The notes below the pieces were generated by a model. The model saw only the letters and a program-made list of their open reading frames with translations, was not told the DNA's origin and ran no database searches. A stretch of DNA of 40,585 bases. Source: a virus. The position numbers and the translations under genes were made by a program. Within the stretch, counting starts at the first letter, position 1, and the number at the start of each line of letters is the position of its first letter. This document shows, piece after piece, positions 14,804 to 23,433 of this stretch. The stretch spans positions 1-40,585 of IMG/VR virus record IMGVR_UViG_3300046512_000173; one strand, 5' to 3'.

Positions 14804-16828
14804 TCACAGGCCCTTCAGGTTGATAATTCCATTGTTGAGGCTCCCAGCATTGCCGGGCGGTGTGTTGGCCGACTGGTCGAAGTTCACGACGGTCTGTTTC
14901 CAAGCAGGCGAAACAGCAAAAACCCCTTTGGTGCCGAACGCCATCTGATCGCCTTTCTCGACCGCGACCAGGTTCACGCCGAGTAATACGGTCGGCTGCG
15001 GTTTTAAGACGAGCGCCATATTCAGCGTGTACGCCCCGCCGTTGACGTTATCCCCGTAGGGAAAAGTACGATCTGCATCAATGGCGAGGATGGCCTGACC
15101 GAACGAACGCAACCGCGTGGTCAGCGCATTAAATCGCCCGTTTGCCATGCCCGGTATGGCTGGCAAATAAACGTTCATCATGTACAGCGATGACAGCTCG
15201 ACCACGACAATCGCAACACCTTGCGTCGTCCCGTAGAAGACGTGCATGTAGCGCCCGGTGTAATCCAGAACAATACGGACCGCGACGTAGCTGGATGAAC
15301 CCCCGGCATTAGTAACTCCGAGGTAATACTGCTGCGTCGTGACGACAGCGGCATTTGTAATGGAGAACGAAACAAGTTCAGGAATACCCGAGCCGAGCGA
15401 TGCCCCGCTTGTGAGCGCACCATAAACCTTGTCGTCTTTGACAAAGGCAGCGGCAGCCTGCCAACTGTTGCCGCCACCGAAGTTGTACAGCACGCCGCTT
15501 TTGACCACGCCTGCCGGAGTAACGAGCGCGTACTGGTAGGTGTAGTTACCCTGGGCGTTACCCCACAAAACCACAGTCCCGGTCGAAAGCCTGAGCACCA
15601 CCGTGCGGTCATACGCGCTGGCGCCTAACAGCTTTGTCGCACCGGAGTCCGCGCCCGCTGCCGTCAGGGCTTTCAGGTACATGCTGCCTGCAGCGCTATC
15701 GACACTGCTGTTGACAACGACAGCGAAGCCGCCCGCAGCATCCGCAACCACGTACACCGGGCAAGCACGGCTGGCGTTAGCCAGTGCGGTCGATGCCTTG
15801 AGAATCACGCCCGCTTCAGATACCACACCATAAACACCGGCAGCCGTTACGCCGGTGACCGCGTAGCAAATATTACCGGCCGTCGATACTGCGAATTTGA
15901 AATACGATCCAGGCGTGCCAGTCAGAGCGGACAACAACAGCGGCTCAGCGCGCTTGGTGCCATCCGCGTTGATCTGAGCGTAACAAACAGTATTGGCTAC
16001 CCAATAGACATAACCAAAGCCGCCATTGGATATCTTGGCGGGCGCGTAGTTACGCGGCCCAACACCGCCAACCCCGACGCTCTGCGGAACGTCAGCGTTA
16101 GTGATATTGCAATTCTGCTCGTCCTGCCAGGCCAGATAGCCTTGCGCAATCGCAACGGTATTGACCAGCACACCGTCGGCAGAGACCGTATCAATACCGC
16201 CAGGGCCAAATGCAGCAAAGCCACCATTGTTCAGCGGTTGTAGGTGTTGAATGCCGAAGCCGGAAGTGCCGCCACTCGATTGGCCGGTCGCGATGATTTG
16301 CAGTGACGGCGAGAAAATCCACCATCTGGCCGCACCGTAAGACGTACAGGACGCCGCGATATTGCCGTTGCTCAACACGACACAGGTAACCAGGGACACC
16401 AACGATGTCGCATCGCCCTTCAAGGCAGACATCAGAGTCTTGCTTAACAAGACACCTTTCGGACTGTATTTGAAAGCGGTCATCATCGACCATTGCGGGC
16501 TGCCATTTGCGGAGGTTGCGCCGGAAAAAATCACCAGCGATCCGTCGTCCAGAACAAGACCGTTGGCAGAGCACAAACCCGAACCAGCAACCCCGGTCGG
16601 GAAGTCGACGTGAGTCAACAGGGTAGACTGAGGGCCTGCGCCCAGCGCCGCCGCTGCCGGGACGCCGCTCAAGTTTTTGAGGTCGCTGGTCTTCCAATCC
16701 ATGAACACCAGCTCGCCCGCGTCGAATCGCTCAGGCGCAACGGCCCGAACCTGAGTGACGAGCCCACTGGAGTCAGCAGAGCCGCCAGCGACGCCGCTGG
16801 AGTTGTTCGGCAGATAACTAATACCCAT
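14804..16828 (-). CDS. Putative tail fibre / receptor-binding protein with repeated beta-rich units
   Basis: The 674-residue product starts MGISYLPNNSSGVAGGSADSS. After an N-terminal region resembling a particle-binding segment (ERFDAGELVFMDWKTSDLKNL) come many strands of the type LxNGNIAAS, PLNNGGFAAF, DAAGGFAVVV and STGTVVLWG spaced roughly 45-60 residues apart, suggesting a beta-propeller-like body. Gly, Ala, Ser and Val dominate. The start overlaps the stop of the 110-residue gene (TAATG). It lies after the short gpH-like fibre, so it is probably the distal adhesin. Low similarity to known fibres would be expected for this fast-evolving part. Confidence 0.6.
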   Translation of the reverse strand: MGISYLPNNSSGVAGGSADSSGLVTQVRAVAPERFDAGELVFMDWKTSDLKNLSGVPAAAALGAGPQSTLLTHVDFPTGVAGSGLCSANGLVLDDGSLVIFSGATSANGSPQWSMMTAFKYSPKGVLLSKTLMSALKGDATSLVSLVTCVVLSNGNIAASCTSYGAARWWIFSPSLQIIATGQSSGGTSGFGIQHLQPLNNGGFAAFGPGGIDTVSADGVLVNTVAIAQGYLAWQDEQNCNITNADVPQSVGVGGVGPRNYAPAKISNGGFGYVYWVANTVCYAQINADGTKRAEPLLLSALTGTPGSYFKFAVSTAGNICYAVTGVTAAGVYGVVSEAGVILKASTALANASRACPVYVVADAAGGFAVVVNSSVDSAAGSMYLKALTAAGADSGATKLLGASAYDRTVVLRLSTGTVVLWGNAQGNYTYQYALVTPAGVVKSGVLYNFGGGNSWQAAAAFVKDDKVYGALTSGASLGSGIPELVSFSITNAAVVTTQQYYLGVTNAGGSSSYVAVRIVLDYTGRYMHVFYGTTQGVAIVVVELSSLYMMNVYLPAIPGMANGRFNALTTRLRSFGQAILAIDADRTFPYGDNVNGGAYTLNMALVLKPQPTVLLGVNLVAVEKGDQMAFGTKGVFAVSPAWKQTVVNFDQSANTPPGNAGSLNNGIINLKGL

Positions 16829-17160
16829 TATGCGGCACCCTCAAAACCACGGATGTCGAACGCCACGCCAGCCTTGTTCGACTTGACGTAGACGTTCTCC
16901 CCTTCGCCCAGGACGACCGGGCGCTCATATTCGCCACCGGCATCGATCTTTCGGCCGAAAGACTTGTAGGGCGCAACAGCTGCAACCGCATCAGCGCTGA
17001 TGGCGGTCGATACCGCTATGCAGATCTCCACCCCGCTGTCGCGCAAGGTGTTGCATACGCCAATAACCACTTGGCGAACTTTTCCTGCAGGTGGCGCGCT
17101 CGTCGTCGCCTTGGTCAGCACTCCCGCGTCAGGCGAGAGCTGGCCGTAAAGTCCGTTCAT
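16828..17160 (-). CDS. Small tail-fibre-region structural protein
   Basis: The 110-residue product (MNGLYGQLSPDAGVLTKATTSAPPAGKVRQVVIGVCN...) has beta-rich composition and ends in GEGENVYVKSNKAGVAFDIRGFEG, as seen in head-fibre or fibre-linker proteins. It is coupled to the next gene by a TAATG overlap. It is probably an attachment module between the gpH-like fibre and the 674-residue protein. The function is inferred from context. Confidence 0.5.
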   Translation of the reverse strand: MNGLYGQLSPDAGVLTKATTSAPPAGKVRQVVIGVCNTLRDSGVEICIAVSTAISADAVAAVAPYKSFGRKIDAGGEYERPVVLGEGENVYVKSNKAGVAFDIRGFEGAA

Positions 17161-17173
17161 AACGGTCTACTCC

Positions 17174-17878
17174 TTACATAGTGGTGCGGAAATGCACTTC
17201 GGCCGGGTTCGGTGTAACAGCGGCAATTGCTGCCGTCATCGCCGCCGAAAGGACGTATTGGGGATGTGGGTTAGCCGCCAAGATGTGCTGAGCCAAGTCC
17301 GCTACTAGGGAGTACTGCGGATGTGGGTTGGCAGCCAAAATGTGTTGCGCCAGATCCACAGCAAGGGCGTACTGCGGATGCGGATTTACAGCCTGCAGGT
17401 GCGCCGCAATTGCATTGGCGACCGAGGTCGTGGTCGCAATCGCAGCCGAAGGTTCGACCACCATGCTGACCACCGAGGTGTTGCTGACCTGCATGATGAA
17501 CTTCGCGATCAGCTCACTGGTGGTGTTCTCGCTGGCCAGGGGCTTGTAAAAGTCAGGGTGGTTACACAGCGCCAGCGTCTTGCCACCCGCACCAACCCCG
17601 CCGATCAGAGATAGCTCGCGGACGGTGAAACCGCCGACCGTCGCGGGCACTACCCCACGGATGACCAACCAGTTCGGGTTGTCCGGGTCCACGGAAATGT
17701 CGCTGATGGGAACCCGATGGACCTCACGCACCAAGGTTTTCTGGATCTCGGTCGGGGTAACAAAGGCTCCACCACCGTCACCGATGGCCATGTGGGTGAT
17801 GGGCACAACTACCCCGGCCGCCTGAGCATTGACGAACTCGGCAATGCCCACCGGGGTCAGAATTGAGTAGTAGTTCAT
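17174..17878 (-). CDS. H: gpH-like tail fibre (short, with HPQY repeats)
   Basis: The N-terminal 150 residues match the conserved baseplate-binding domain of P2-type fibres (NYYSILTPVGIAEF, ITHMAIGDGGG, GGFTVRELSLIGG). The rest consists of three repeats ending NPHPQY (near residues 171, 191 and 211), a motif found in fibre shafts and collars. At 234 residues it is much shorter than P2 gpH (about 670), so the receptor-binding part has been replaced. The two genes that follow probably supply it. The gene overlaps gpI by four bases. Confidence 0.8.
   Translation of the reverse strand: MNYYSILTPVGIAEFVNAQAAGVVVPITHMAIGDGGGAFVTPTEIQKTLVREVHRVPISDISVDPDNPNWLVIRGVVPATVGGFTVRELSLIGGVGAGGKTLALCNHPDFYKPLASENTTSELIAKFIMQVSNTSVVSMVVEPSAAIATTTSVANAIAAHLQAVNPHPQYALAVDLAQHILAANPHPQYSLVADLAQHILAANPHPQYVLSAAMTAAIAAVTPNPAEVHFRTTM
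17254..17402 (-). repeat. Tandem in-gene repeats encoding NPHPQY units
   Basis: Three imperfect tandem units of about 60 bases, each encoding a 20-residue repeat ending HPQY, lie inside the fibre gene. Two units share AQHILAANPHPQY and the third reads AAHLQAVNPHPQY. Length change by recombination would alter fibre length. Confidence 0.7.
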
Positions 17879-18498
17879 GTAGTCCTCGGATAGACAGTGG
17901 TTTCGGTGTAGGAGTAACCGCCAATACCCACGCGCAGGGGCAGCGGTGAGGTGTTCAGCTCTTTCGCCTGGTACGGATACACCGTACTAATCAGCCCGCT
18001 GAAACAGACCGCCCCCGTGTACACGGTGCCCTTAACCGCGCTCGCCACGTTAAGCTTGCGTAGGTGGCTACGTTCGGCCTTGTAGGCGCCGATCAACCGC
18101 TCCAGCTGGGTAAACAGCCCGGCACTCAATGGGCGCTCGACAATCGTTACCTCGACGTCGAACTCAGCCCAGTGAGCCCCGGCGGGCCGCTCGTTGAGCT
18201 GGACCTGCTCGATACCCAGCGCTTGAAGCGCCTGTTTGATCGCCCAGGGGGTGCCGCGCTTCTTGTGCCAGGTGATCGCATTGCGGATCAGCTCGCGCCG
18301 CTGGCCATCGGTAATCGCCATTTCCCAGAAGTCGACGGAAAGCATCCATGCCAGGTAGGGCAAAAAGGCCGGAGGGCATTCGTCGACGTCGTACAGCGTG
18401 CGGATGATGTCGGGGTCCAACTCACGAAACGCCGCCGAATCAAGCACGGCGGCTTCGAGCGTGGTCCGATTCTTGGGCAGGAGCCCCGAGCTACTCAT
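17875..18498 (-). CDS. I: Baseplate protein gpI
   Basis: The 207-residue product contains REL(D)PDIIRTLYDVDECPPAFLPYLAWMLSVDFW near residues 25-60 and KKRGTPWAIKQALQALGI near 92-109, the signature of P2 tail protein I. It connects the baseplate wedge to the fibre. It overlaps both J and H by a few bases, showing tight translational coupling. Confidence 0.9.
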   Translation of the reverse strand: MSSSGLLPKNRTTLEAAVLDSAAFRELDPDIIRTLYDVDECPPAFLPYLAWMLSVDFWEMAITDGQRRELIRNAITWHKKRGTPWAIKQALQALGIEQVQLNERPAGAHWAEFDVEVTIVERPLSAGLFTQLERLIGAYKAERSHLRKLNVASAVKGTVYTGAVCFSGLISTVYPYQAKELNTSPLPLRVGIGGYSYTETTVYPRTT

Positions 18499-19336
18499 AG
18501 TCCACCACCGGGTCGATCTGGACGCTGGTGCAATACGGCGCCCCCTGGATATCCGCAGGAATGTCAGCGGCCGGGCTGATCAGCTCGACGTCACTGACAC
18601 CGGCAACCCCCAGCGCCGCGATAACCATGTTCCGCTTGATCGGCAAGTTAAGACGCCGCTGAGCCGTGGCATAAGCCTGAGCCGCCTGTTCTGCCGCCTG
18701 CACCACCGGCTCGGTTGCGGCACCACTGGGGAAATGCAAGCGGGCTACCAGCTCCCACAGCACCACCTGCGCCGGTTCAACAAGTACCGTGTCGCTCAGC
18801 GGCCGTATGTCTTCAGCGTTAAGCTGCTCGCGCAACGCCTCCAGAACCTCTTCTCCCGGCACGCCCTGGCTGGATCGACTCAGGACCGTGACACGCACAA
18901 GCCCAGGCTCCGGCGAATCAACCCGAGCGTCGAGCACATCGTCGTGGGCACTCAGCGCGTGGTAGCGGTATGCGTTGCCAGGACCGGCTGTACTGAAGCC
19001 ATAGGGCGCCAGCCGACCGCGCTCACGGAAAGCATCGTTGGACTCCTCATCAAGCCGCTCGGCCCCAACCAGCGCCAAGACGTGATCAAGGTCAGCTCCG
19101 CGTGCCGAGGCCAGCAGCACGGCGCGGGCCGCAGCATTGACACGGGCACGCAGGGTAATTTTCTCGTAAGCCACGTCCTGCAGCAGCTTCATTACGGGAT
19201 CCGATTGAAGCAGAGCCGTCCAATCATCGCCCATCAATATCCGATACCGTTCCAGCACCGCAGCAAACTCGGCCTCGAACTCAACGGTTTCGATCACGTC
19301 CGGGACGGGGAGCTTTGATAGATCGAGTTGATTCAT
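18491..19336 (-). CDS. J: Baseplate wedge protein gpJ
   Basis: The 281-residue product begins MNQLDLSKLPVPDVIETVEF and carries ARGADLDHVLALVGAERL and ESNDAFRERGRLAPYGFSTAGP, the pattern of the baseplate J family (related to T4 gp6). It forms the wedge ring with W and I. It is overlapped by four bases by W upstream. Confidence 0.92.
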   Translation of the reverse strand: MNQLDLSKLPVPDVIETVEFEAEFAAVLERYRILMGDDWTALLQSDPVMKLLQDVAYEKITLRARVNAAARAVLLASARGADLDHVLALVGAERLDEESNDAFRERGRLAPYGFSTAGPGNAYRYHALSAHDDVLDARVDSPEPGLVRVTVLSRSSQGVPGEEVLEALREQLNAEDIRPLSDTVLVEPAQVVLWELVARLHFPSGAATEPVVQAAEQAAQAYATAQRRLNLPIKRNMVIAALGVAGVSDVELISPAADIPADIQGAPYCTSVQIDPVVDYE

Positions 19337-19659
19337 GCCGTCACCTCAATCACCGCTGAGTCGCCCAGGTATTCGCCTGTCAGGTTCATGCTGATCTTCC
19401 CGTCCAGGACGGCGGTGACCTTGACCTGCTCCAGTTTGATACGCGGCTCCCACCGCCCCAGTGCCCGGGCCACCTCAGCCTGCACCGAGCTTTTCCAGCC
19501 TTCGGTGACAGGCATGTCGACAAAGCGCCAGAGGCTCGAACCGTAGTCAGGCAACATCCGACGCTCACCGAGGCGTGTGGTGAGGATGTCTTCGATGGAC
19601 TGCCGGAGGTGATCGATCCCCGCGAGGGGCTTGCCCGTTCGGCGATCCATTCCGATCAT
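19333..19659 (-). CDS. W: Baseplate wedge protein gpW (gp25-like)
   Basis: The 108-residue product (MIGMDRRTGKPLAGIDHLRQSIEDILTTRLGERRMLPDYGS...) has the gp25-like fold signature with conserved RRMLPDYGS (the EPR-type core region). It initiates sheath assembly on the baseplate. It has the standard position between V and J. Confidence 0.92.
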   Translation of the reverse strand: MIGMDRRTGKPLAGIDHLRQSIEDILTTRLGERRMLPDYGSSLWRFVDMPVTEGWKSSVQAEVARALGRWEPRIKLEQVKVTAVLDGKISMNLTGEYLGDSAVIEVTA

Positions 19660-19661
19660 GG

Positions 19662-19904
19662 TCAGCCCACCGTGAGTTCGAGATCTGGATGGTCGCTGAG
19701 AAACTTGAACTGATCGTCACCGAGGGCCGCCACCTTCCCCTGGCGCACATCAAGGCCGCGACCGTCCGGCATGATCAAAGTGCGGGACATATAAGCCCTG
19801 TCACGAAACACGCGCATTGGTTGAACCGGCGCCACATCGGGCTGGGCCGGTTCAACCGGTTCAAGGGCGGCAACACCGACCGCCTTCTCGATTTTGGAAG
19901 TCAT
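19662..19904 (-). CDS. Small protein between gpV and gpW, unknown
   Basis: The 80-residue product starts MTSKIEKAVGVAALEPV at ATG 19904, with GGAGA nine bases upstream; a TTG one codon earlier is possible. An N-terminal Pro-rich segment (EPAQPDVAPVQP) precedes a compact C-terminus, RGLDVRQGKVAALGDDQFKFL. Genes of this size occur here in other pseudomonad P2-like tails, but no function is known to me. Confidence 0.6.
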   Translation of the reverse strand: MTSKIEKAVGVAALEPVEPAQPDVAPVQPMRVFRDRAYMSRTLIMPDGRGLDVRQGKVAALGDDQFKFLSDHPDLELTVG

Positions 19905-19921
19905 CAACTTTCTCCAGACGT

Positions 19922-19942
19922 AAAAAAACCCGCATGCGCGGG
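19922..19942 (-). terminator. Hairpin with T7 after gpV
   Basis: CCCGC (19929-19933) pairs with GCGGG (19938-19942) around ATGC. On the minus strand seven T residues follow (19922-19928). This is a compact intrinsic-terminator form lying inside the late operon, between V and the small 80-residue gene. Confidence 0.55.
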
Positions 19943-19966
19943 CTGCTGATAGTTCGGTTTATGGCG

Positions 19967-20533
19967 TCAGTGCGAGTGATGATTGCTGTTGCCGCCAGCG
20001 TCCATGATGGTGGCGTCACCGATCACCGCGCCGGTAACGTGAAGCGGCCCGTCAATTTCTGTGGGGCCAACCAATTTAATCGCCGGTGCCTTCAGGGTTA
20101 TCCCCGCGTCTGCGACGGTCACCGTGGATCCGGCAACTTTGATGGTGACGGTTCCGGTCGGCAGGGTGATATCGTAGGTTTTGGCTTTCCAGTCGTAGAC
20201 GATTCGGCCACCGTCATCAAACTCCCATACCTCGACGTGATCGCGGTCATCAGGCGCAGTCCCTGCATCACTGAACAGGCCAGGGACAAAGGTACCGGCG
20301 CCAGGTACGCCACTGGGGTTGAACAACGTCCCGCCCTCCCCCACGCTCGGCTCCCGCCAGTGGCGAGCCTTGCCAGCGGCCTGACTGTGCCACTTGACCC
20401 AAGGCGAGACCCAACCGTCACGGCCCTCCATGCGGCACCGCCCGTCCCCATCGACAGCAACGACTTTGCCGGGCATCACCATCGCCGCGATCATCCGGTC
20501 GTGTTCACCGATAACGGCCGCTGACTTGCTCAC
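19967..20533 (-). CDS. V: Baseplate spike gpV
   Basis: The 188-residue product has an N-terminal OB-like domain (GKVVAVDGDGRCRMEGRDGWVSPWVKW), a conserved GVPGAGTFVPGLF, a beta-helical tail (TVTIKVAGSTVTVADAGITLKA) and the apex GNSNHHSH. The H-x-H at the C-terminus binds iron in P2 gpV, forming the tip that pierces the outer membrane. The gene overlaps the upstream gene by four bases. Confidence 0.93.
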   Translation of the reverse strand: MSKSAAVIGEHDRMIAAMVMPGKVVAVDGDGRCRMEGRDGWVSPWVKWHSQAAGKARHWREPSVGEGGTLFNPSGVPGAGTFVPGLFSDAGTAPDDRDHVEVWEFDDGGRIVYDWKAKTYDITLPTGTVTIKVAGSTVTVADAGITLKAPAIKLVGPTEIDGPLHVTGAVIGDATIMDAGGNSNHHSH

Positions 20534-21045
20534 GGGAACAGCCCCGATAGATCAAGGGCCTCCTCGGTGGCACCCAGTTGCATAGTGGCCGGAGGGTTGT
20601 CCGGCCAAGGCCATTCTTCCTCACCGAGTTTGATGGGCTGGGTCCACTCCACGACCCAGACGATGTAGCCGTCCAGCTCAGGTTTGGTCCAGTCCTGAGC
20701 CGCCTGTACCAGCTCGGCTGCATCCACACCATTGAGTCGCCAATACTGACTGCGCAACAGCACCGCCAGCTGCGAGGCGAGATGGCAGGCTTGCTTCTCA
20801 GGTTCCGCCTGCTCAGCACCAACCACCACCCGGGCCTCGAAACGAGCGACCAAGGCCGTGCGCCCCGTGCCGTCATCAGTACCTGGCTCAAACTCTGGCA
20901 TTTCCAGCAGCACCGCTGGCAATGGGATACTCGGCGCGCCCTCTGGCCAGAACGTCACAAACGCCAAGCCAGGTACTCTTTCGCTAATGACACGCTCGAT
21001 GGTGGTGTACAACTCACTCAATTGAAGTGATTCAGGCTCATCCAC
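20530..21045 (-). CDS. Tail completion-type phage protein
   Basis: The 171-residue product (MDEPESLQLSELYTTIERVISERVPGLAFVTFWPEG...) has the layout of tail-terminator or completion proteins found between head-tail joining genes and gpV: an amphipathic N-terminal helix, a beta-rich centre (TALVARFEARVVVGAEQAEPE) and an acidic C-terminus. I cannot name an exact family. It overlaps gpV by four bases and the minor tail Z-like gene by eight. Confidence 0.6.
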   Translation of the reverse strand: MDEPESLQLSELYTTIERVISERVPGLAFVTFWPEGAPSIPLPAVLLEMPEFEPGTDDGTGRTALVARFEARVVVGAEQAEPEKQACHLASQLAVLLRSQYWRLNGVDAAELVQAAQDWTKPELDGYIVWVVEWTQPIKLGEEEWPWPDNPPATMQLGATEEALDLSGLFP

Positions 21046-21700
21046 GGCCCTTGCTCCTGTATTTGTGCAGCTCGTAGTTCAGCTCTTGCTTGAGCAGCTC
21101 TACAAAGCGAGCCTCTGCTTGTTGGGTCCAAGCTCGAAACAACGGCAGAACGTCGTCCAGCTGAATCATGGCCTTGGCCAGGGGGAAGCGGTCGCCATGC
21201 TCTGCAATCCACCCAGAGCTGGGGCCAGCGGCACCCGACACATCGCTGGCCGGGTAATCGTCAGCCGAGAAGTGCTTGCTGGCCGTTCGAATCCAGATGT
21301 CCGGTGAGCCGCCGTAGACCTTCTTGAAGAAGGCGCCCTGATAACGACGCCGACCGACCGAAACGCCTACGCGGGTTTGCCGCGCCCGGCCAGTGCGGGA
21401 TGCCTCCAGCGGATTGAGACCAAACCAGAGCTTGCCGCTGATCGCGCCGCCTCTGACCAGGTAGGTTCGCAGTCGCTGCCGTACCGCCTTCATGGCGATG
21501 CCTTCCTTCTGGCCCACTGCCCGGGCGATGTGCGTGCGTAGCCAACCCAGCGTCTTGTTGATGGCTCGACGCTGGGCATTGGCCGCTGCCTTGGGCACGG
21601 CCGACGCGAACGCGGAGAACGCTCGCAGGTCGGCAGGGGTCGCCTGAATGGTGATCTCGCCGGTAGAAGCCGAGGTTCGATAGTGAGTGCCTACGCTCAT
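21038..21700 (-). CDS. Minor tail protein Z-like (tail completion)
   Basis: The 220-residue product is basic and contains AANAQRRAINKTLGWLRTHIARAVG, RVGVSVGRRRYQGAF and DIWIRTASKHF, resembling the lambda gpZ-like prophage minor tail family. It takes part in joining the tail to the head. Its start overlaps the end of the preceding gene by four bases. Confidence 0.7.
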   Translation of the reverse strand: MSVGTHYRTSASTGEITIQATPADLRAFSAFASAVPKAAANAQRRAINKTLGWLRTHIARAVGQKEGIAMKAVRQRLRTYLVRGGAISGKLWFGLNPLEASRTGRARQTRVGVSVGRRRYQGAFFKKVYGGSPDIWIRTASKHFSADDYPASDVSGAAGPSSGWIAEHGDRFPLAKAMIQLDDVLPLFRAWTQQAEARFVELLKQELNYELHKYRSKGRG

Positions 21701-22011
21701 GCCTTGATCCTCAGTATCAGATTCACCCAGCCGGTGCCGTCGGGTTCAGGCTTTACGATGGTGTAGGTTCCACCGCCATCAGCAGGCGGCAGATCAATCA
21801 CCAAGGTCTGGTTGGCCACAACACCCTCAGCTTGCGCGGCTAACAACCCGAACACGGGCTCACGCACGCCGGTGCTGGTGCGGCCGAACTTGGCTTGCAC
21901 CCACGGCGCCGAGAAAAACCCCTGTACAGGCCGACCCTCAACCAATGCTTCGTCAGAGAGCGCGCTCAGCAACTGCTCATCCATTGCCGCCACTTGGTCA
22001 CGAAAGCCCAT
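21697..22011 (-). CDS. Head-tail joining protein (lambda FII attachment type)
   Basis: The 104-residue product (MGFRDQVAAMDEQLLSALSDEALVEG...) carries VFGLLAAQAEGVVANQTLVID and DGGGTYTIVKPEPDGTGWVNLIL, matching the phage attachment family related to lambda gpFII. It stops the filled head and offers the site for the tail. It sits next to the capsid gene, as in lambda. Confidence 0.7.
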   Translation of the reverse strand: MGFRDQVAAMDEQLLSALSDEALVEGRPVQGFFSAPWVQAKFGRTSTGVREPVFGLLAAQAEGVVANQTLVIDLPPADGGGTYTIVKPEPDGTGWVNLILRIKA

Positions 22012-22026
22012 GGTGTCACCCCGCGA

Positions 22027-23058
22027 TCAAACGACGGTGGCGAACAGGAAGGCATCGGGCTCCAGCATGCCGGACAACACTGCGCTCTGAAGCTTCAGCC
22101 AGCGCACGCTAGGCTCCTGAGTGACCCAGCTTTTCGGGAAGCGGGCCGCTTCGACCAGACCGCTCTCGATGGCTTCCAGATCCTGGATCGCGGCATAAAG
22201 CATGGCGTTGCGGGTGTTGGTTGCGCCGAGGATCAACCCACCTGCTGGAACGATGGGTTTAGGCGTGCCGTCTTCGTCGATAACCCACTCGTCGTAGCCG
22301 TAGAGATCCAGGCCAGGATCGTTCAAGTAGCCCAGGTAGGTCACGCCGTCAGGCAGCTCTTCAGGTTTGATCATGCCCATGTCGACCCGGCGGTTGTTCA
22401 GCTTCTTCAGCACCGCGTCGTTGTTCAGGAAGGCGTCCAGCGCATCACCGCCCAGCACACCCACGTTAGCGGTACGACCGGAGTCCTGGGCGATCTTACG
22501 GCGCCACTTGCGCATATGAGCAATTGGGTCCGAGTTCGCTGCATTCCAGCGATCACCGGCGGCCAGCTGGACCTTGTGGTCGGCTTCCATCAGAAAATCG
22601 ATGGTGTCATCAATGCCTTCGCCGATCACACGCACCTGGCCAGTGGTGAGCGCCATCGCACACATCCACTCTTCACGGCGGGTGATTTGCTCGTCCAGGT
22701 CACGCAGATCCCGGCCCAGTTGCTCACCAGCACGATCCAGCGGCGAACGAGCAGAGAACGGCGTGTCACCCGCAGCACGCTTGAGCAACAGCTCAGCGTT
22801 GGTTTCACGCTTGGGCTGGATGTAGGGTGGCTGGTAGGTGTTGGAGGTGTAGCCGTCACGTTGCGAGATGCTGCCCGGCAGGCGTGGGCTGACAAAAGGC
22901 GCCATGGTGCGCTGCCCCTTGACGATGTCAATGCTGACCGTCTTGGTGCCGAAGGTCTCAGGCACCTGGCCGTTGAAAAAGGTATCCATGAGGAAGCGAC
23001 GCGGCGTCGTCATCTGCTCGACGGCTTCCAGCATGGTGAGGGTATCGAAAATGTCCAT
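22027..23058 (-). CDS. Major capsid protein E
   Basis: I chose ATG 23058 (GGAG seven bases before it), giving 343 residues beginning MDIFDTLTMLEAVEQMTTPRRF. This and IDIVKGQRTMAPFVSPRLPG, the central RVIGEGIDDTIDF and a C-terminal RWLKLQSAVLSGMLEPDAF are typical of lambda-type capsid protein E. It forms the icosahedral shell with the decoration protein encoded just upstream. A longer frame up to 23115 lacks a ribosome-binding site. Confidence 0.93.
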   Translation of the reverse strand: MDIFDTLTMLEAVEQMTTPRRFLMDTFFNGQVPETFGTKTVSIDIVKGQRTMAPFVSPRLPGSISQRDGYTSNTYQPPYIQPKRETNAELLLKRAAGDTPFSARSPLDRAGEQLGRDLRDLDEQITRREEWMCAMALTTGQVRVIGEGIDDTIDFLMEADHKVQLAAGDRWNAANSDPIAHMRKWRRKIAQDSGRTANVGVLGGDALDAFLNNDAVLKKLNNRRVDMGMIKPEELPDGVTYLGYLNDPGLDLYGYDEWVIDEDGTPKPIVPAGGLILGATNTRNAMLYAAIQDLEAIESGLVEAARFPKSWVTQEPSVRWLKLQSAVLSGMLEPDAFLFATVV

Positions 23059-23071
23059 CAGGCGCTCCGGG

Positions 23072-23422
23072 TCAACGAATGAAAATGCTAAACAGGCGCA
23101 GGGTGGCCTTGGCATCTGCCAAGGTGTGCCCTTCGCCCAGAGTCAGGCCGCTGCCCAGCACTTGGCCGGTCAAGCGAATGGGCGCCGACAGCGCACCCTC
23201 GGTGGTGTCGACGTCCTGGTCGAGAATGGCCGACGGATGCTGAGAACCGTCCTCAGCGTCGGCAGTGCTCAGCACGTATTCCTTCGAGGCAGTGATCTGC
23301 CCCAAGACAGAGCCGCGCTTCAGGACGTGGCCGGATGCGATAACAGCGGCTTCCAGCACCACGGGAAAATCACCGGCGTCCAGATCGGCATAGCGCAAGG
23401 TTTGGCGAACGGGGTTAGTCAT
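23072..23422 (-). CDS. Head decoration protein D
   Basis: The 116-residue product includes FPVVLEAAVIASGHVLKRGSVLG and a C-terminal DAKATLRLFSIFIR, matching lambda gpD. It binds the threefold positions of the expanded capsid and stabilises it. It is located between the protease-scaffold and capsid genes, as in lambda. Confidence 0.92.
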   Translation of the reverse strand: MTNPVRQTLRYADLDAGDFPVVLEAAVIASGHVLKRGSVLGQITASKEYVLSTADAEDGSQHPSAILDQDVDTTEGALSAPIRLTGQVLGSGLTLGEGHTLADAKATLRLFSIFIR

Positions 23423-23433
23423 GAAACCTCCTG

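Noticed and set aside
17254-17402. CRISPR-like or diversity-generating repeat
   Set aside because: The repeats are in frame within a fibre gene and encode NPHPQY. There is no spacer pattern, no reverse transcriptase and no template repeat.
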